From Acidiflorens sp963841945 (lineage in GTDB: Bacteria; Acidobacteriota; Terriglobia; Terriglobales; Acidobacteriaceae): 64,000 bases of DNA. The translations under genes were made by a program, and so were the position numbers. Of the stretch, positions 53,574-63,252 are shown one piece after another. The number at the start of each line of letters is the position of its first letter. Position 1 is the stretch's first letter. The notes under the pieces are model-generated. The model saw only the letters and a program-made list of their open reading frames with translations. It did no database searches and was not told where the DNA came from. Location: assembly GCA_963841945.1 (NCBI GenBank), contig CAWJFC010000008.1, positions 1 through 64,000 on the forward strand. The letters run 5' to 3'.

Positions 53574-53834
53574 ATGTCGACAAGCATTGATGAAGCGCGA
53601 TTGCTCCTCTCCCTCAAAGAGGCGCTGCCGAAGATCGACGGGGCCAAGGGCGAAGTAGTCCTGGACTTCTCTTCGGTGCAACGGCTGGATTCGCGTGTGC
53701 TTCAGGTGCTCAAGGAGTACGCGGCAGTTGCCCACGAGAAAGAAGTCAAGATCATCCTTCGCGGGGTCAACGCCAGCGTTTACAAAGTGCTTACGCTGGT
53801 GAAGTTGACTCGGCCGTTTTCATTCGTGAATTGA
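53574..53834 (+). CDS. STAS-domain protein
   Basis: 86 aa from ATG 53574 (GGAG six bases upstream; ATG 53547 is possible). STAS fold: ALPKIDGAKGEVVLDFSSVQRLDSRVLQVLKEYAAVAHEKEVKIILRGVNASVYKVLTLVKL. The phospho-acceptor Ser/Thr position after DSR is visible. Such domains act as anti-anti-sigma factors or in signalling. It sits between adhE and WS/DGAT by 29 and 28 bases, so it shares their transcript and may set their activity, although this is conjecture. Confidence 0.75.
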   Translation: MSTSIDEARLLLSLKEALPKIDGAKGEVVLDFSSVQRLDSRVLQVLKEYAAVAHEKEVKIILRGVNASVYKVLTLVKLTRPFSFVN

Positions 53835-53862
53835 AACCGTATGAGCAGTAGGAGAGTCGTGC

Positions 53863-55635
53863 GTGAAGAACCAATCGCAAAGTGACCGCCTTTCCTGGGG
53901 CGATACCGTCTTCCTTCATCTCGAGCGCGAAGGCATGCCCCTGAACGTGGCCAGCATCTGCGTGTTCGAAGGCGAAATCTCTTTCCAGGATTGCGTTCGC
54001 TTCATTGAGTCAAAGCTGCCGCTCCTTCCCCGCTATCTCAAACGCGTCGTCTCCGCTCCGCTCGGCATTGGCCTGCCAACCTGGGACTATGATCCGACGT
54101 TCAAGGTGAGCCGTCATCTCCGGGAGGTAACACTCGAGCGTGGTACTGACACCGAACTGAAAACGCTTGCCGGCACGCTCTTCAGCACCGTCATGGATCG
54201 CCAGCACCCGCTTTGGGATATCACAGTCGTGCGCGGTTTAAGAGGTCCTCGCACCGCTCTTATTTTCCGGGTGCATCACTGCATGTGCGATGGCATCGCA
54301 GGCGTCGGCATCATGAACGTGCTCCTGGACGCAAACCCCGAAGTTCCCCGCCTTCCAAGGAAGAAACTGAAACTCCACGTTCCCCGCCCGGCCGATCCGC
54401 TTTCATCGCTGACCTCCGGCTTCGTCGAGTCCTACTCCGATTTCGTCAAGCGCATCCTCTCGGCCCTGACCGATCTGCTGAGCATGGCGGAACGGGCAGC
54501 CGCCAACGGCACCGACCTGGATACCAACGAATTCGTAGGCCTCTTGCCCGAAATTGGCGCTTTTACGGAGAGGCTGCGCTTCAACGTCCTTTACCGTGGC
54601 CCGCAGAAATTTACTTTCACCGATATTCCGCTCGCCGACATCAAAGCGATTCGCCACGCACGCGGCACCAGCGTCAACGACGTCATCCTCGCCATCGTAA
54701 CCGCCACCATCCGCCGTTATTGCGAGTTGCATGGCGACCCCGTGAAGGGAAAGCTCCTGCGCATCATGGTTCCCGTCAATCTTCGCGGAAGTACCATCGC
54801 GTCCGAACTCGGTAACCGCATCTCGCTGGTACCCGTCACCATTCCACTCGACATCCGGCCTCCGCTCAAGTTGCTGGCCGCCGCTCACAAGCGGGCGGAA
54901 TTTCTGAAACATGCGCATGCTGCCGAGTTAGTAAGTCTGGCCGGCGGCCTGATCGGAATGTTCCCAATTTCAGCGCAAGGAATGGTGGGATCGCTCCTGA
55001 GCCGTCTACCGGTCTCAGCCTTCAACCTCGTTTGCACCAACGTGCCCGGTCCACAGCTCCCGCTCTATCTCCTCGGCCACAAAATGCTGCATTGCTACCC
55101 CTACGTGCCGGTCGGAGGCGAGATGGGCCTTAACTGCGCCATCCTCACTTATAACGGCACGGCGTATTTTGGCTTCAGCGGAGACGTGCAGGCCGCTCCT
55201 GATTTGCGAAAACTGGAAAATTTACTCCAGGAAAGTTTCATCGAACTGCGCGATGCGGCCGGAATCGATGCGGCCGGAATAAAGACACCAGGCAAGGAGA
55301 GCGAACCCCGGAGACAAGTCGTAGACGCAAAGACAAAATTAAAGACAACGGCAAAGAAAAAGACAAAGCCAGAAATAGAGAAAAAGACACTCCGACCAAC
55401 TGCGCACCCAGTCGCGCCTCCTGTTCAGTCAGCGCCCTCGCCCGTTCCGCCGCCGCCTCAGCCAAAGCCAGCACCCGAACCGGCACCGACAATCGGCAGG
55501 AAAATGACCGCCGAGGGCGAGATCGCCACGGAAAGAAGACACATCTCTAAGAAACAACCTGCGGCCCCAGTTATCCCGATCGCGCCGCAGCCGGACTTTT
55601 TTCTTACCCTAAATAATCCGCTCGAGGTGAAGTAA
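53863..55635 (+). CDS. wax ester synthase/diacylglycerol O-acyltransferase (WS/DGAT)
   Basis: 590 aa from GTG 53863 (AGGAG upstream). The catalytic HHxxxDG motif is present at 138-144 (VHHCMCDG), with HPLWDITVV before it and the GTSVNDVILAIV segment later, so a WES_acyltransferase plus DUF1298-type C-domain (about 300-460). It joins acyl-CoA with a fatty alcohol or diacylglycerol to make wax ester or TAG. Residues about 470-590 are an unusual tail: Lys/Thr-rich (KTKLKTTAKKKTKPEIEKK), then Pro-rich (PVPPPPQPKPAPEPAP), then a basic end. Such a tail is not usual for the family and might bind the granule surface. Overlaps the next gene by one base. Confidence 0.88.
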   Translation: MKNQSQSDRLSWGDTVFLHLEREGMPLNVASICVFEGEISFQDCVRFIESKLPLLPRYLKRVVSAPLGIGLPTWDYDPTFKVSRHLREVTLERGTDTELKTLAGTLFSTVMDRQHPLWDITVVRGLRGPRTALIFRVHHCMCDGIAGVGIMNVLLDANPEVPRLPRKKLKLHVPRPADPLSSLTSGFVESYSDFVKRILSALTDLLSMAERAAANGTDLDTNEFVGLLPEIGAFTERLRFNVLYRGPQKFTFTDIPLADIKAIRHARGTSVNDVILAIVTATIRRYCELHGDPVKGKLLRIMVPVNLRGSTIASELGNRISLVPVTIPLDIRPPLKLLAAAHKRAEFLKHAHAAELVSLAGGLIGMFPISAQGMVGSLLSRLPVSAFNLVCTNVPGPQLPLYLLGHKMLHCYPYVPVGGEMGLNCAILTYNGTAYFGFSGDVQAAPDLRKLENLLQESFIELRDAAGIDAAGIKTPGKESEPRRQVVDAKTKLKTTAKKKTKPEIEKKTLRPTAHPVAPPVQSAPSPVPPPPQPKPAPEPAPTIGRKMTAEGEIATERRHISKKQPAAPVIPIAPQPDFFLTLNNPLEVK

Positions 55636-56321
55636 TGGACCCTATAAAGCGTTTGCTATTTTGCCTGCTCGTGATTTTCCTTTGTCTGCCCCTATTCGCT
55701 CAGCAGCAGACCGACATTAACCGCTATACCCTCTTCACTGGATTCGATTACATGGTCAGTCCCGCCCGCGATCTCACTGAACGCGGATTCGAAGGCGATT
55801 TCGGTATCACCGTAAAACCGTGGCTGGGTTTGGGCGGAGATTTTGGCGCCCTCGGCAACGGCATCATCAGTGGCTCCGGCGCTATCAACGGAAGCGAGAC
55901 CGTCTTCGCGCCGATCCTCCAGCAGTACCACATCGACCCCAGCCAGGTGAATGTCCCGTTTAAGTCAACCACCTATACCTTCGCCGTGGGTCCGCAGTTT
56001 TATATCCGCAAGTGGACCAAGGTCACATTCCTTGTCCGTCCAGGCTTTGGCGGAATCCACGAGTCGGCCGACATAAACTTGAGCCAAGTCGGGCCGATCC
56101 TCCAGGAACTGGGAATCACAGTTAACCCCCACCAGACCGATACCCAGTGGTTCATCGGCATGGGCGGCGGCGTCGACATCAACTTCTCGAAACATGTCGC
56201 ACTGCGCTATACCACTGACTGGGTAAATACCCACTTGTTCTCGAACTTATTAGTACCCCGGCAGAACTACTGGCGAATGGCAGCGGGCCCGACCTTTCGC
56301 TGGGGACATTTGAAGTATTGA
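55635..56321 (+). CDS. outer-membrane beta-barrel protein
   Basis: 228 aa. ATG 55635 shares its A with the previous TAA. Signal peptide (RLLFCLLVIFLCLPLFA, cleaved after AQQ), then eight or so amphipathic strands with aromatic girdle residues (YTLFTGFDYMVSPARDL, TVKPWLGLGGDFG, YTFAVGPQFYIRKWTKVTFLVRPGFGG, VALRYTTDWVNTH) ending with the typical C-terminal FRWGHLKY strand. A small OmpA/OmpW-like barrel. In this operon it could serve hydrophobic substrate uptake, which is inference. Confidence 0.7.
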   Translation: MDPIKRLLFCLLVIFLCLPLFAQQQTDINRYTLFTGFDYMVSPARDLTERGFEGDFGITVKPWLGLGGDFGALGNGIISGSGAINGSETVFAPILQQYHIDPSQVNVPFKSTTYTFAVGPQFYIRKWTKVTFLVRPGFGGIHESADINLSQVGPILQELGITVNPHQTDTQWFIGMGGGVDINFSKHVALRYTTDWVNTHLFSNLLVPRQNYWRMAAGPTFRWGHLKY

Positions 56322-56386
56322 GGTGACTGAACGTTTGACCGTGCCTTCCCCCAAACCGACATGCTTCTGGGTTGAGGAGGTCCCCC

Positions 56387-58159
56387 ATGAAGCCGCGCAC
56401 TCTTAACGACATCTTCGCCACAATTGTGGACCGCAACCACGATCGCGTCATGCTCTCTCGTCAGGGCGGACAATGGGTCCCCATCAGTTCACGGCAGTTC
56501 TACCAGCAGGTGGCGTCCACAGCCCGCGCCCTCGCCCGGTGGGGACTCGCTAAAGGCGATCGTATGGCGATCCTGAGTGAAAATCGCCCAGAATGGGCGG
56601 TCACCGATTTCGCATCGTTTCAGTTGGGCGTCGTAGTCGTCCCCATCTATGCGACCCTGACCGCCCAGCAAACCGCCTACATCCTGCGCGATTCGGGAGC
56701 CCGGATCGTTGTTGTCTCCACCCGGGAACAACTCGCCAAAGTCCTGTCCATCAAGAATCAGACCGCCTTGGAGCACGTCATCATCATGGACCCGGCGGAC
56801 ACCGCCGACGCTGTTCCCATGAACCGCTGGATGCGAGACCTTTTGGCTGAGCGCGATCCCGAACTCGATGCCCGCGCGCATACCGTCTCAGCCGACGATC
56901 TCGCGTCCATCATCTACACCTCGGGAACCACCGGCACTTCAAAAGGGGTGTGCCTCACTCACGGCAATTTGGCCGCGAACATCATGGCCTCGCTCGAAGG
57001 CTTCGATATTCACCCCGGTCACGTCAGTGTTTCCTTCTTGCCCCTCTCGCACGTTACAGCCCGTCACGTGGATCTGGCTCTCCTCTATCACGGCGTGACC
57101 CTCGCCTATTGCCCCTGCTTTGAATTGCTCTCCCAGGCCCTCATGGAGATGCCCCCCACAATATTCGTCGGGGTGCCGCGTGTTTACGAGAAGATATATA
57201 GCGCAGTACAGCAGAAGGTAAAGCAATTTCCAAAACAAGCCATTTATCGATGGGCTTTGTCGGTGGGTCGCGCCCACAAAAGCGAGATTCTGAGGGGTGA
57301 AATGCCCAGTTCATTCCGCTGGAAACTCGCCAACAAACTCGTTTTCTCCCAGGTGCGAGCGCGCATGGGCGGCAGCGTTGAAGTGTTCGTCTCGGGCGGA
57401 GCGCCTTTGGGCTATGAACTGGCGGAGTGGTATGCCAGCATCGGGATTCGCATCCACGAAGGATATGGCCTGACGGAAACTTCCCCGGTCATCGCCGTGA
57501 ACAATCCGCGCGCGCACAAACTGGGCACGGTTGGCCGCCCACTCTCCAATATTGAAGTGCGCATCGCCGAAGATTCGGAAATCCTGGTGCGCGGCCCTTC
57601 GGTCTTTCGCAGTTACTGGCGTCGTCCCGATGAGACCGACTCCGCATTTGAAGACGGCTGGTTCAAGACCGGAGACATCGGCCACCTGGACGAAGACGGA
57701 TTCTTATCCGTTACCGATCGCAAAAAAGATCTGCTCAAGACCTCCGGCGGAAAATTCATCGCCCCGCAGCCGATCGAAAATTCCCTCAAGCTTAACGCTT
57801 TCATTGGAATCGCTGCTGTCGTGGGCGATCGTCGAAAATTTGCCACCGTAATCGTCTCTCCGTTCTTTCCATTGCTCGAGGAGTGGGCGCGCTCCAACCA
57901 TATATCTTTCTCCTCCCGGCATTCCCTGATTGCCCATCCGCGAGTACAAGCGCTCTATGAAGAGATCGTTGACGAGGTCAATCGAAATCTGGCCCGCTAC
58001 GAGACTCTGAAAAAAGTGCTGCTCGTGCCTGACGAATTCAGCGCGCATGACGGAACCCTCACACCGACTCTCAAGCTCCGTCGCAAATTCGTCGAAGAAC
58101 GCTATCGCCAGCGGATCGACGAGTTATACGAAGAAGCAGAACTCGCAAACGTGGGATAG
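56387..58159 (+). CDS. long-chain acyl-CoA synthetase (AMP-forming)
   Basis: 590 aa from ATG 56387 (GAGGAGG five bases upstream; TTG 56372 is possible). The AMP-binding signature YTSGTTGTSKGVCLTHG, GYGLTETSP, FKTGDIGHLDEDG and the catalytic Lys region DLLKTSGGKFIAPQPIE are all present. An N-terminal segment (IFATIVDRNHDRVML) fits FACL/FAA1-like long-chain ligases. It activates fatty acids to acyl-CoA, the substrate of the WS/DGAT two genes upstream. Its 66-base spacing from the barrel gene allows one transcript. Confidence 0.88.
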   Translation: MKPRTLNDIFATIVDRNHDRVMLSRQGGQWVPISSRQFYQQVASTARALARWGLAKGDRMAILSENRPEWAVTDFASFQLGVVVVPIYATLTAQQTAYILRDSGARIVVVSTREQLAKVLSIKNQTALEHVIIMDPADTADAVPMNRWMRDLLAERDPELDARAHTVSADDLASIIYTSGTTGTSKGVCLTHGNLAANIMASLEGFDIHPGHVSVSFLPLSHVTARHVDLALLYHGVTLAYCPCFELLSQALMEMPPTIFVGVPRVYEKIYSAVQQKVKQFPKQAIYRWALSVGRAHKSEILRGEMPSSFRWKLANKLVFSQVRARMGGSVEVFVSGGAPLGYELAEWYASIGIRIHEGYGLTETSPVIAVNNPRAHKLGTVGRPLSNIEVRIAEDSEILVRGPSVFRSYWRRPDETDSAFEDGWFKTGDIGHLDEDGFLSVTDRKKDLLKTSGGKFIAPQPIENSLKLNAFIGIAAVVGDRRKFATVIVSPFFPLLEEWARSNHISFSSRHSLIAHPRVQALYEEIVDEVNRNLARYETLKKVLLVPDEFSAHDGTLTPTLKLRRKFVEERYRQRIDELYEEAELANVG

Positions 58160-58280
58160 GACACTCCTCCTCTCGGAACCACCCGTTACAACCGATTTCT
58201 ATCGAGGCTATTTCAACCCGTCCATTGATCTCATCCGCTTAGTCAACCGTCCAGGCGTGTAAACTCATCAGCGACGCCTT

Positions 58281-59303
58281 ATGAAACAACCCCGACGAAA
58301 TCTTCTTTGCCTGCTGGCCATACTTTTGATATCGGAACTGAGCATGACCGCGATCGCGGCTCATGCGGCATCATTTCAATACATCCGTCTCGGCAACAAG
58401 GACGATGTTCAGGTCCATCCCAGCGGTGGAGTCGCAATGATGGGTGGCGGCACCGATCTCGACGAGGCCTTCCGCTGGCTCTGCGAGAAGGCCAACGGCG
58501 GCGATTTTCTTGTTCTGCGCGCCAGCGGCGACGACGCCTACAACGACTACATCAACAAACTCGGAAAGCTCAACTCAGTCGCGACCTTGATCCTTCCCGA
58601 CCGCGCTTCCGCCGAAGATCCGGCGGTGGTCGAGATCATAAAGAAGGCGGAAGTTCTCTTCATTTCGGGCGGCGATCAAGCGCATTACATTCGCGCCTGG
58701 AAGGGCACACCAGTCGAAGACGCGATCAACGCCCACATCGCCGCCGGCAAGCCGATCGGCGGCACCAGCGCCGGCCTCGCCGTACAAGGCGAGTTCGTCT
58801 ACGGCGCGCTCGGCGACAAGCCCGACGACAACGACCTCGCCTCCACCGACGTGCTCCCCAATCCATATTTCGATCGCGTAACGCTGGTGCGTGGTTTTCT
58901 GAAAATTCCTCACCTCGGGAACCTGATCACCGACTCCCATTTCGCAAAGCGCGATCGCATGGGTCGCACGCTCGGCTTCCTGGCTCGCATCATCCAGGAT
59001 GGATGGTCGAATTCACCGCGTGAAGTTGCCATCGACGAAAAATCCGCATTCCTCCTCGAACCGAACGGCCAAGGCATGATCGTCGGCAGCGGCAAGGGAG
59101 CATATTTTCTGCGTCCCACCCGCAAACCGAAGGTTTGCAAAAAAGATCAACCACTCACCTTTCGCAAAATCGCCGTGTATCACGCGCCTGCTGGCGCACA
59201 TTTCGATCTCGTCCACTGGAAAGGCAGCGGCGGAGTCTCCTATTCCCTTTCCGTCGAAAACGGAACCATCCACAGCACACTGGGGGACCACTCGATCTAC
59301 TGA
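58281..59303 (+). CDS. secreted cyanophycinase-like peptidase (family S51)
   Basis: 340 aa from ATG 58281. Signal peptide (LLCLLAILLISELSMTAIAAHAA), then a S51 peptidase fold: MMGGGTDLDEAFRWLCEKANGGDFLVLRASG, LFISGGDQAHYIRAWKGTP, catalytic Ser in PIGGTSAGLAVQGEF, and the following His/Glu region DSHFAKRDRMGRTLGFL. Cyanophycinases degrade the nitrogen polymer multi-L-arginyl-poly-aspartate. The export signal suggests action on external polymer, like secreted forms in soil bacteria. Separated by 121 bases from the ligase, so probably its own unit. Confidence 0.82.
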   Translation: MKQPRRNLLCLLAILLISELSMTAIAAHAASFQYIRLGNKDDVQVHPSGGVAMMGGGTDLDEAFRWLCEKANGGDFLVLRASGDDAYNDYINKLGKLNSVATLILPDRASAEDPAVVEIIKKAEVLFISGGDQAHYIRAWKGTPVEDAINAHIAAGKPIGGTSAGLAVQGEFVYGALGDKPDDNDLASTDVLPNPYFDRVTLVRGFLKIPHLGNLITDSHFAKRDRMGRTLGFLARIIQDGWSNSPREVAIDEKSAFLLEPNGQGMIVGSGKGAYFLRPTRKPKVCKKDQPLTFRKIAVYHAPAGAHFDLVHWKGSGGVSYSLSVENGTIHSTLGDHSIY

Positions 59304-59600
59304 ACCTGCGCGGTCGAAAATCAGGAATTTGTGAAATCCTCTCTTGCGTGAATGTGCGCAAGGCCTTAGACTTCACTCCGCTTTTGTTTTCAAGAAACTG
59401 CGCCGCGTCGATTTTCCCGATTATGAAGAGATTCGATTCCGGTTGCTGGGCCCATTCTTCGCTGGGAATTCGCTTTTTGGTCGATGCCGGCAAGCTCGAA
59501 GCTGGCCTCTGATCCAGCCTCTCGCCTTCACCACGTCTGTTTGACACACGGAAAACTACCCAGATTCGAATTGGCTGCAATCCAGACTAGGGAGCCTCTC

Positions 59601-62600
59601 ATGAAAGCGATCCGCCTCGCGCTGTTCGTTGCCGTACTCTTGTTCCTCGCCTCATCCTTATTGTTGGCCCAGGGCTCTGAAGGCCGGATCCTCGGAACCA
59701 TCGCGGACGTTTCGGGAGCAGCCATTTCCGGTGCCACCATCACCGTCACCAATACGGCGACCGGCGTTTCCCGTACCACAGCCTCTTCCAAAGCCGGTGA
59801 GTTCGTCGTGCCTCAGCTTGAGGCCGGTCCCTATTCGGTCAAGATTCAGGCCAAAGGATTCGCCACCGTCGACCGCACTGGCATCCACCTCGAAGTCGCC
59901 AAAGATGTGCGCGTCGACGTGCAATTGAAGCCGGGCGCCGAAACTGAGGTCGTCACCGTAAGCGGAGAGGCGCCGATCATCGATACGACCAGTGACGTCC
60001 TGGGCGAAACATTCTCCAACCAGGCGATCAACGAACTCCCCCTCCAGGGCCGCGACTTTCAAAATCTCGCCGTGCTTCAGCCTGGCATTCAGCGCGAACC
60101 CGGCGGCGGCTTCCTCTCCATCACCGCCAACGGCAACCGTCCCGAAGCCAACAACTTCATCGTCGACGGTATTGACGATAACGACGCCTACTACGGCACC
60201 ACCGTCATCAACGCCGAAGGCGTGCAAGGCACTCCTGCGACCATCCTCCCCATCGACGCCATTCAGGAGTTCAACATCCAGTCCAGCCCTGAGGCCGATT
60301 ATGGCTGGAAACCCGGCGCAATTATTAACGTCGGCATTAAATCGGGCACCAATACGTTCCACGGTACGACTTATTATTTCAACCGCAACAGCGCGGTCGA
60401 CGCCCGCAACTGGTTCAATCCCGCCCCGGCTTCTGTCTCGGCAATCAACCTGCATCAGTTTGGCGCATCCGCAGGGGGTCCCATCTTCAAAGACAAAGTC
60501 TTCATCTTCGGAAATTATGAGGGCGTGCGCGATAAGGTCGGGAATCCGGTGCAAGTACTGGCCCCAGTCACAGCTTCGATCGGCGATCCCACCGCGAGCA
60601 TCGCCGATGCACTGGCGGAATGCGGGCCGACTGGTTCTCAACTCTACGGGCCCTGCAGTCCGATCAGCGTCAACCTCGCCGCATTTCTCCCTAACAATCC
60701 CGGACCAAGCACAACGATCAATACTGACTTCAACAACCTGAACCGCGGCGACAACGGCATTCTGAAGCTCGACTACCATCCCTCCCAAAAACACGCCTTC
60801 GCCGCGACCTATTTCATCGGCGATAGCGTGCAGACCGAAGAAGATGTCAACGTACTAAATCCGTTGTTCCTCTCTCAGGCGCAAACCCGGGCTCAGGTCC
60901 TCGGTGGCGCCTGGGTCTGGACTCCCGGTTCGCGCCTCACCAACCAGTTTCACATCGGCTACAACCGTTTTTGGCAGGAGGTCTATGTCAAAGACCACAA
61001 TTTGAATCCTGCCTCCTTAGGCATCCCCACGGGAGTGACCAACCCAACCGATTTCGGACTACCCGAGATCCGCATATCCGGTTTCAATGGCCACACCGTC
61101 GGCGGCAATGGCGGCTGGCCACTCTATACCACGCCCAACCAGACCTTGCAGTTCACCGACTCCGTCAATTATTTGGTCGGCAAACACAACCTCCGCTTTG
61201 GAGGCGAGTTCCGCACCGGTAACACGAATAACCTGCGTGATACCTACGGTCCCGGATACGCGAGGTTCGCCAATACCTACGATTCGACCGGCGCATCCGC
61301 GCTGGAGAACTTCGTGACCGGCAACGTCGATTATGGTTATGTCGCGGTCGGCAATAGCCAGCGCTATGTAAGTCAGAAATCGTTTGGCCTGTTCATTCAG
61401 GATGCCTGGCGTGTGTCCTCCCGCCTGCTCGTCAATGCCGGACTCCGCTATGATCTCAGCCGTCCCATCACCGAGCGCCACGATTTGCTGGCGAACTTCG
61501 ATCCCGTACTCGGAATGGTCCAGGTTGGAAACCAGATCAGCCAGCCCTATAACTCCGATTACAAGAACTTTGCCCCGCGCCTGTCGTTTGACTATGACTT
61601 CTTCGGCACCGGCAAAACCGTCCTTCGCGCCGGAGCCGGCATCATCTACGAAATTCCGCACATCTCCGTCTTTATCGGACAAAACAGCACTGAGGCCCAG
61701 GGTCTGGCGCTTATCCCAACCGGCCTTCCACTAACCGACATCAACGGCAACCCTATTCCCTCTCCCGGCACAATCAATGCCACCACCTATGCACCCACTG
61801 GCGACACGCTAACGGCGAACTGGCAAGCAGGCGGCCCCATCTTCGGTAATCTCTCTCCTAGCGCCGTCCCTTGTTCGTATGTTCCAGACACTGGCGTCTA
61901 TAGCCCCTGTCCAGTCTTCGGCGTGAATCGCAATATCAAAACTCCTTTCGTCATGAACTGGAACTTCAACATCGAACAGACCCTCTGGCCGGATGCAGGC
62001 TTGACCATGGCCTACGTCGGCACCAAGGGCAACCGCCTCTACAGCATCCGCGACATTAATCAGAATATCTACGACAATGACGTCCTCGGCGACGAACAGT
62101 CCGGGCGGCCCTACGTGAATCAGTTCCCCTACCTGAGCTTCATTGACATGCTCGGCAACGAGGACAACTCGATCTACCATGCCCTCCAGGTCACACTCAA
62201 GCAGCGCACGCATAAAGGCCTCTACTTCGTCGCCGGCTACACCTGGGCGCACTCCATCGACGATGCCGGCTCCAATCGCTCGTTTGCCATTCAGAACAGC
62301 TACGACCCGGCCGCCGAGCGCGGCAATTCAGGCACTGACATTCGCCACCGCTTCACCATTGCGACCACTTACGAACTACCCTCCCGCACCGGCCACGCCC
62401 AGTTACTGCAAGGCTGGCGCATGAACAGCATCTTCACTGCCCAAACGAGCGAGCCGTTCTCCTTCTATGACGATGTCGACGACATCAGCGGAACCGGCGA
62501 GTTTAACGATCGCTGGAATTTCTCGGGTAGCCCCTCATCGGTTCACTGGACGAAGCCTCCTGTCGAGCTGCCCTTTTACGACTACCTGCCTGGCGACACC

Positions 62601-62991
62601 AATCCCGCTTGCGACGCGCTCGCTTCCCAGGGTCAGCTCGAAAGCTATGGCTGTTTCGCCGGCCCAGGATTCGTGTTCACACCGCCCGAGCCGGGCAGTT
62701 CGGAAACGAGGGAAGAAATCGCTTCCGCGGTCCGAATTACTGGATTGGGATTTCTCGGTGATCAAAACGTTCAAATTCCGCGAACGCCTGAGTCTGGAGG
62801 CGCGCGCCGAATTCTTTGACATCCTCAATCATCCGAACTTCGCCGGTGTTGACGGTGACCTCGTCGATGGTTATCAACCGGGCGGAACGACCGGACAGGC
62901 TCAATACACCACCGACATCGCGGCCTCCAACCCGGTCGTCGGCTCGGGAGGCGCGCGGCACATTCAGTTCGGATTGAAGTTCATCTGGTAG
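59601..62991 (+). CDS. Oar-like TonB-dependent receptor (frameshifted near the 3' end)
   Basis: About 1,130 codons from ATG 59601 (AGGGAG upstream), with a signal peptide. The N-terminal carboxypeptidase-regulatory-like domain (GRILGTIADVSGAAISGATITVTNTATGVSRTT) is followed by a plug (INELPLQGRDFQNLAVLQPGIQ) and a long Oar-type barrel. The first frame is good to PPEPGS near 62700. A one-base loss (CC to C near 62697) gives FGNEGRNRFRGPNYW. A second (GGG to GG near 62743) gives DWDFSVIKTFKFRERLSLEARAEFFDILNHPNFAG, ending GLKFIW at 62991. With both bases restored the receptor is intact. It would import a large ligand using TonB. Family members are very numerous in Acidobacteriota. Confidence 0.82.
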
Positions 62992-63023
62992 ATGTAAATC
63001 GGTAGGTGTAGATAACGACCGCC

Positions 63024-63053
63024 AGCCTCCCGGTAATCGGCGGGAAGCTTTTT
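63024..63053 (+). terminator. rho-independent terminator after the TonB receptor
   Basis: AGCCTCCCG (63024-63032) pairs with CGGGAAGCT (63041-63049) over an eight-base loop, with one mismatch. TTTT follows. Position and orientation suit the end of the receptor transcript. Confidence 0.55.
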
Positions 63054-63252
63054 GCGCCAATCAGATGCGGGGGTACACGGGTCAGGGATGACCGACTCCT
63101 CCGCATCCCGCCTCTCCCATCCCTTTTATAATCAGTCGCTTGCTGGCCGTATAATCGGCCCATCTCTCACACCTCCATGTGACCCGCTTCACTGCCGCTG
63201 ACGCCTCCGGAAGCGCAATCTGAGTAGTAATTGCGAATTTGGGGGTGCCCTC

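Noticed and set aside
55084..55097. TGCTGCATTGC within WS/DGAT, resembling half the PhaR-type site
   Set aside because: Lies inside coding sequence and the second half (GCAG) is missing.
59658..60794. 378-codon minus-strand frame in the TonB receptor gene
   Set aside because: Antisense shadow; the plus strand shows signal peptide, CPRL domain and plug.
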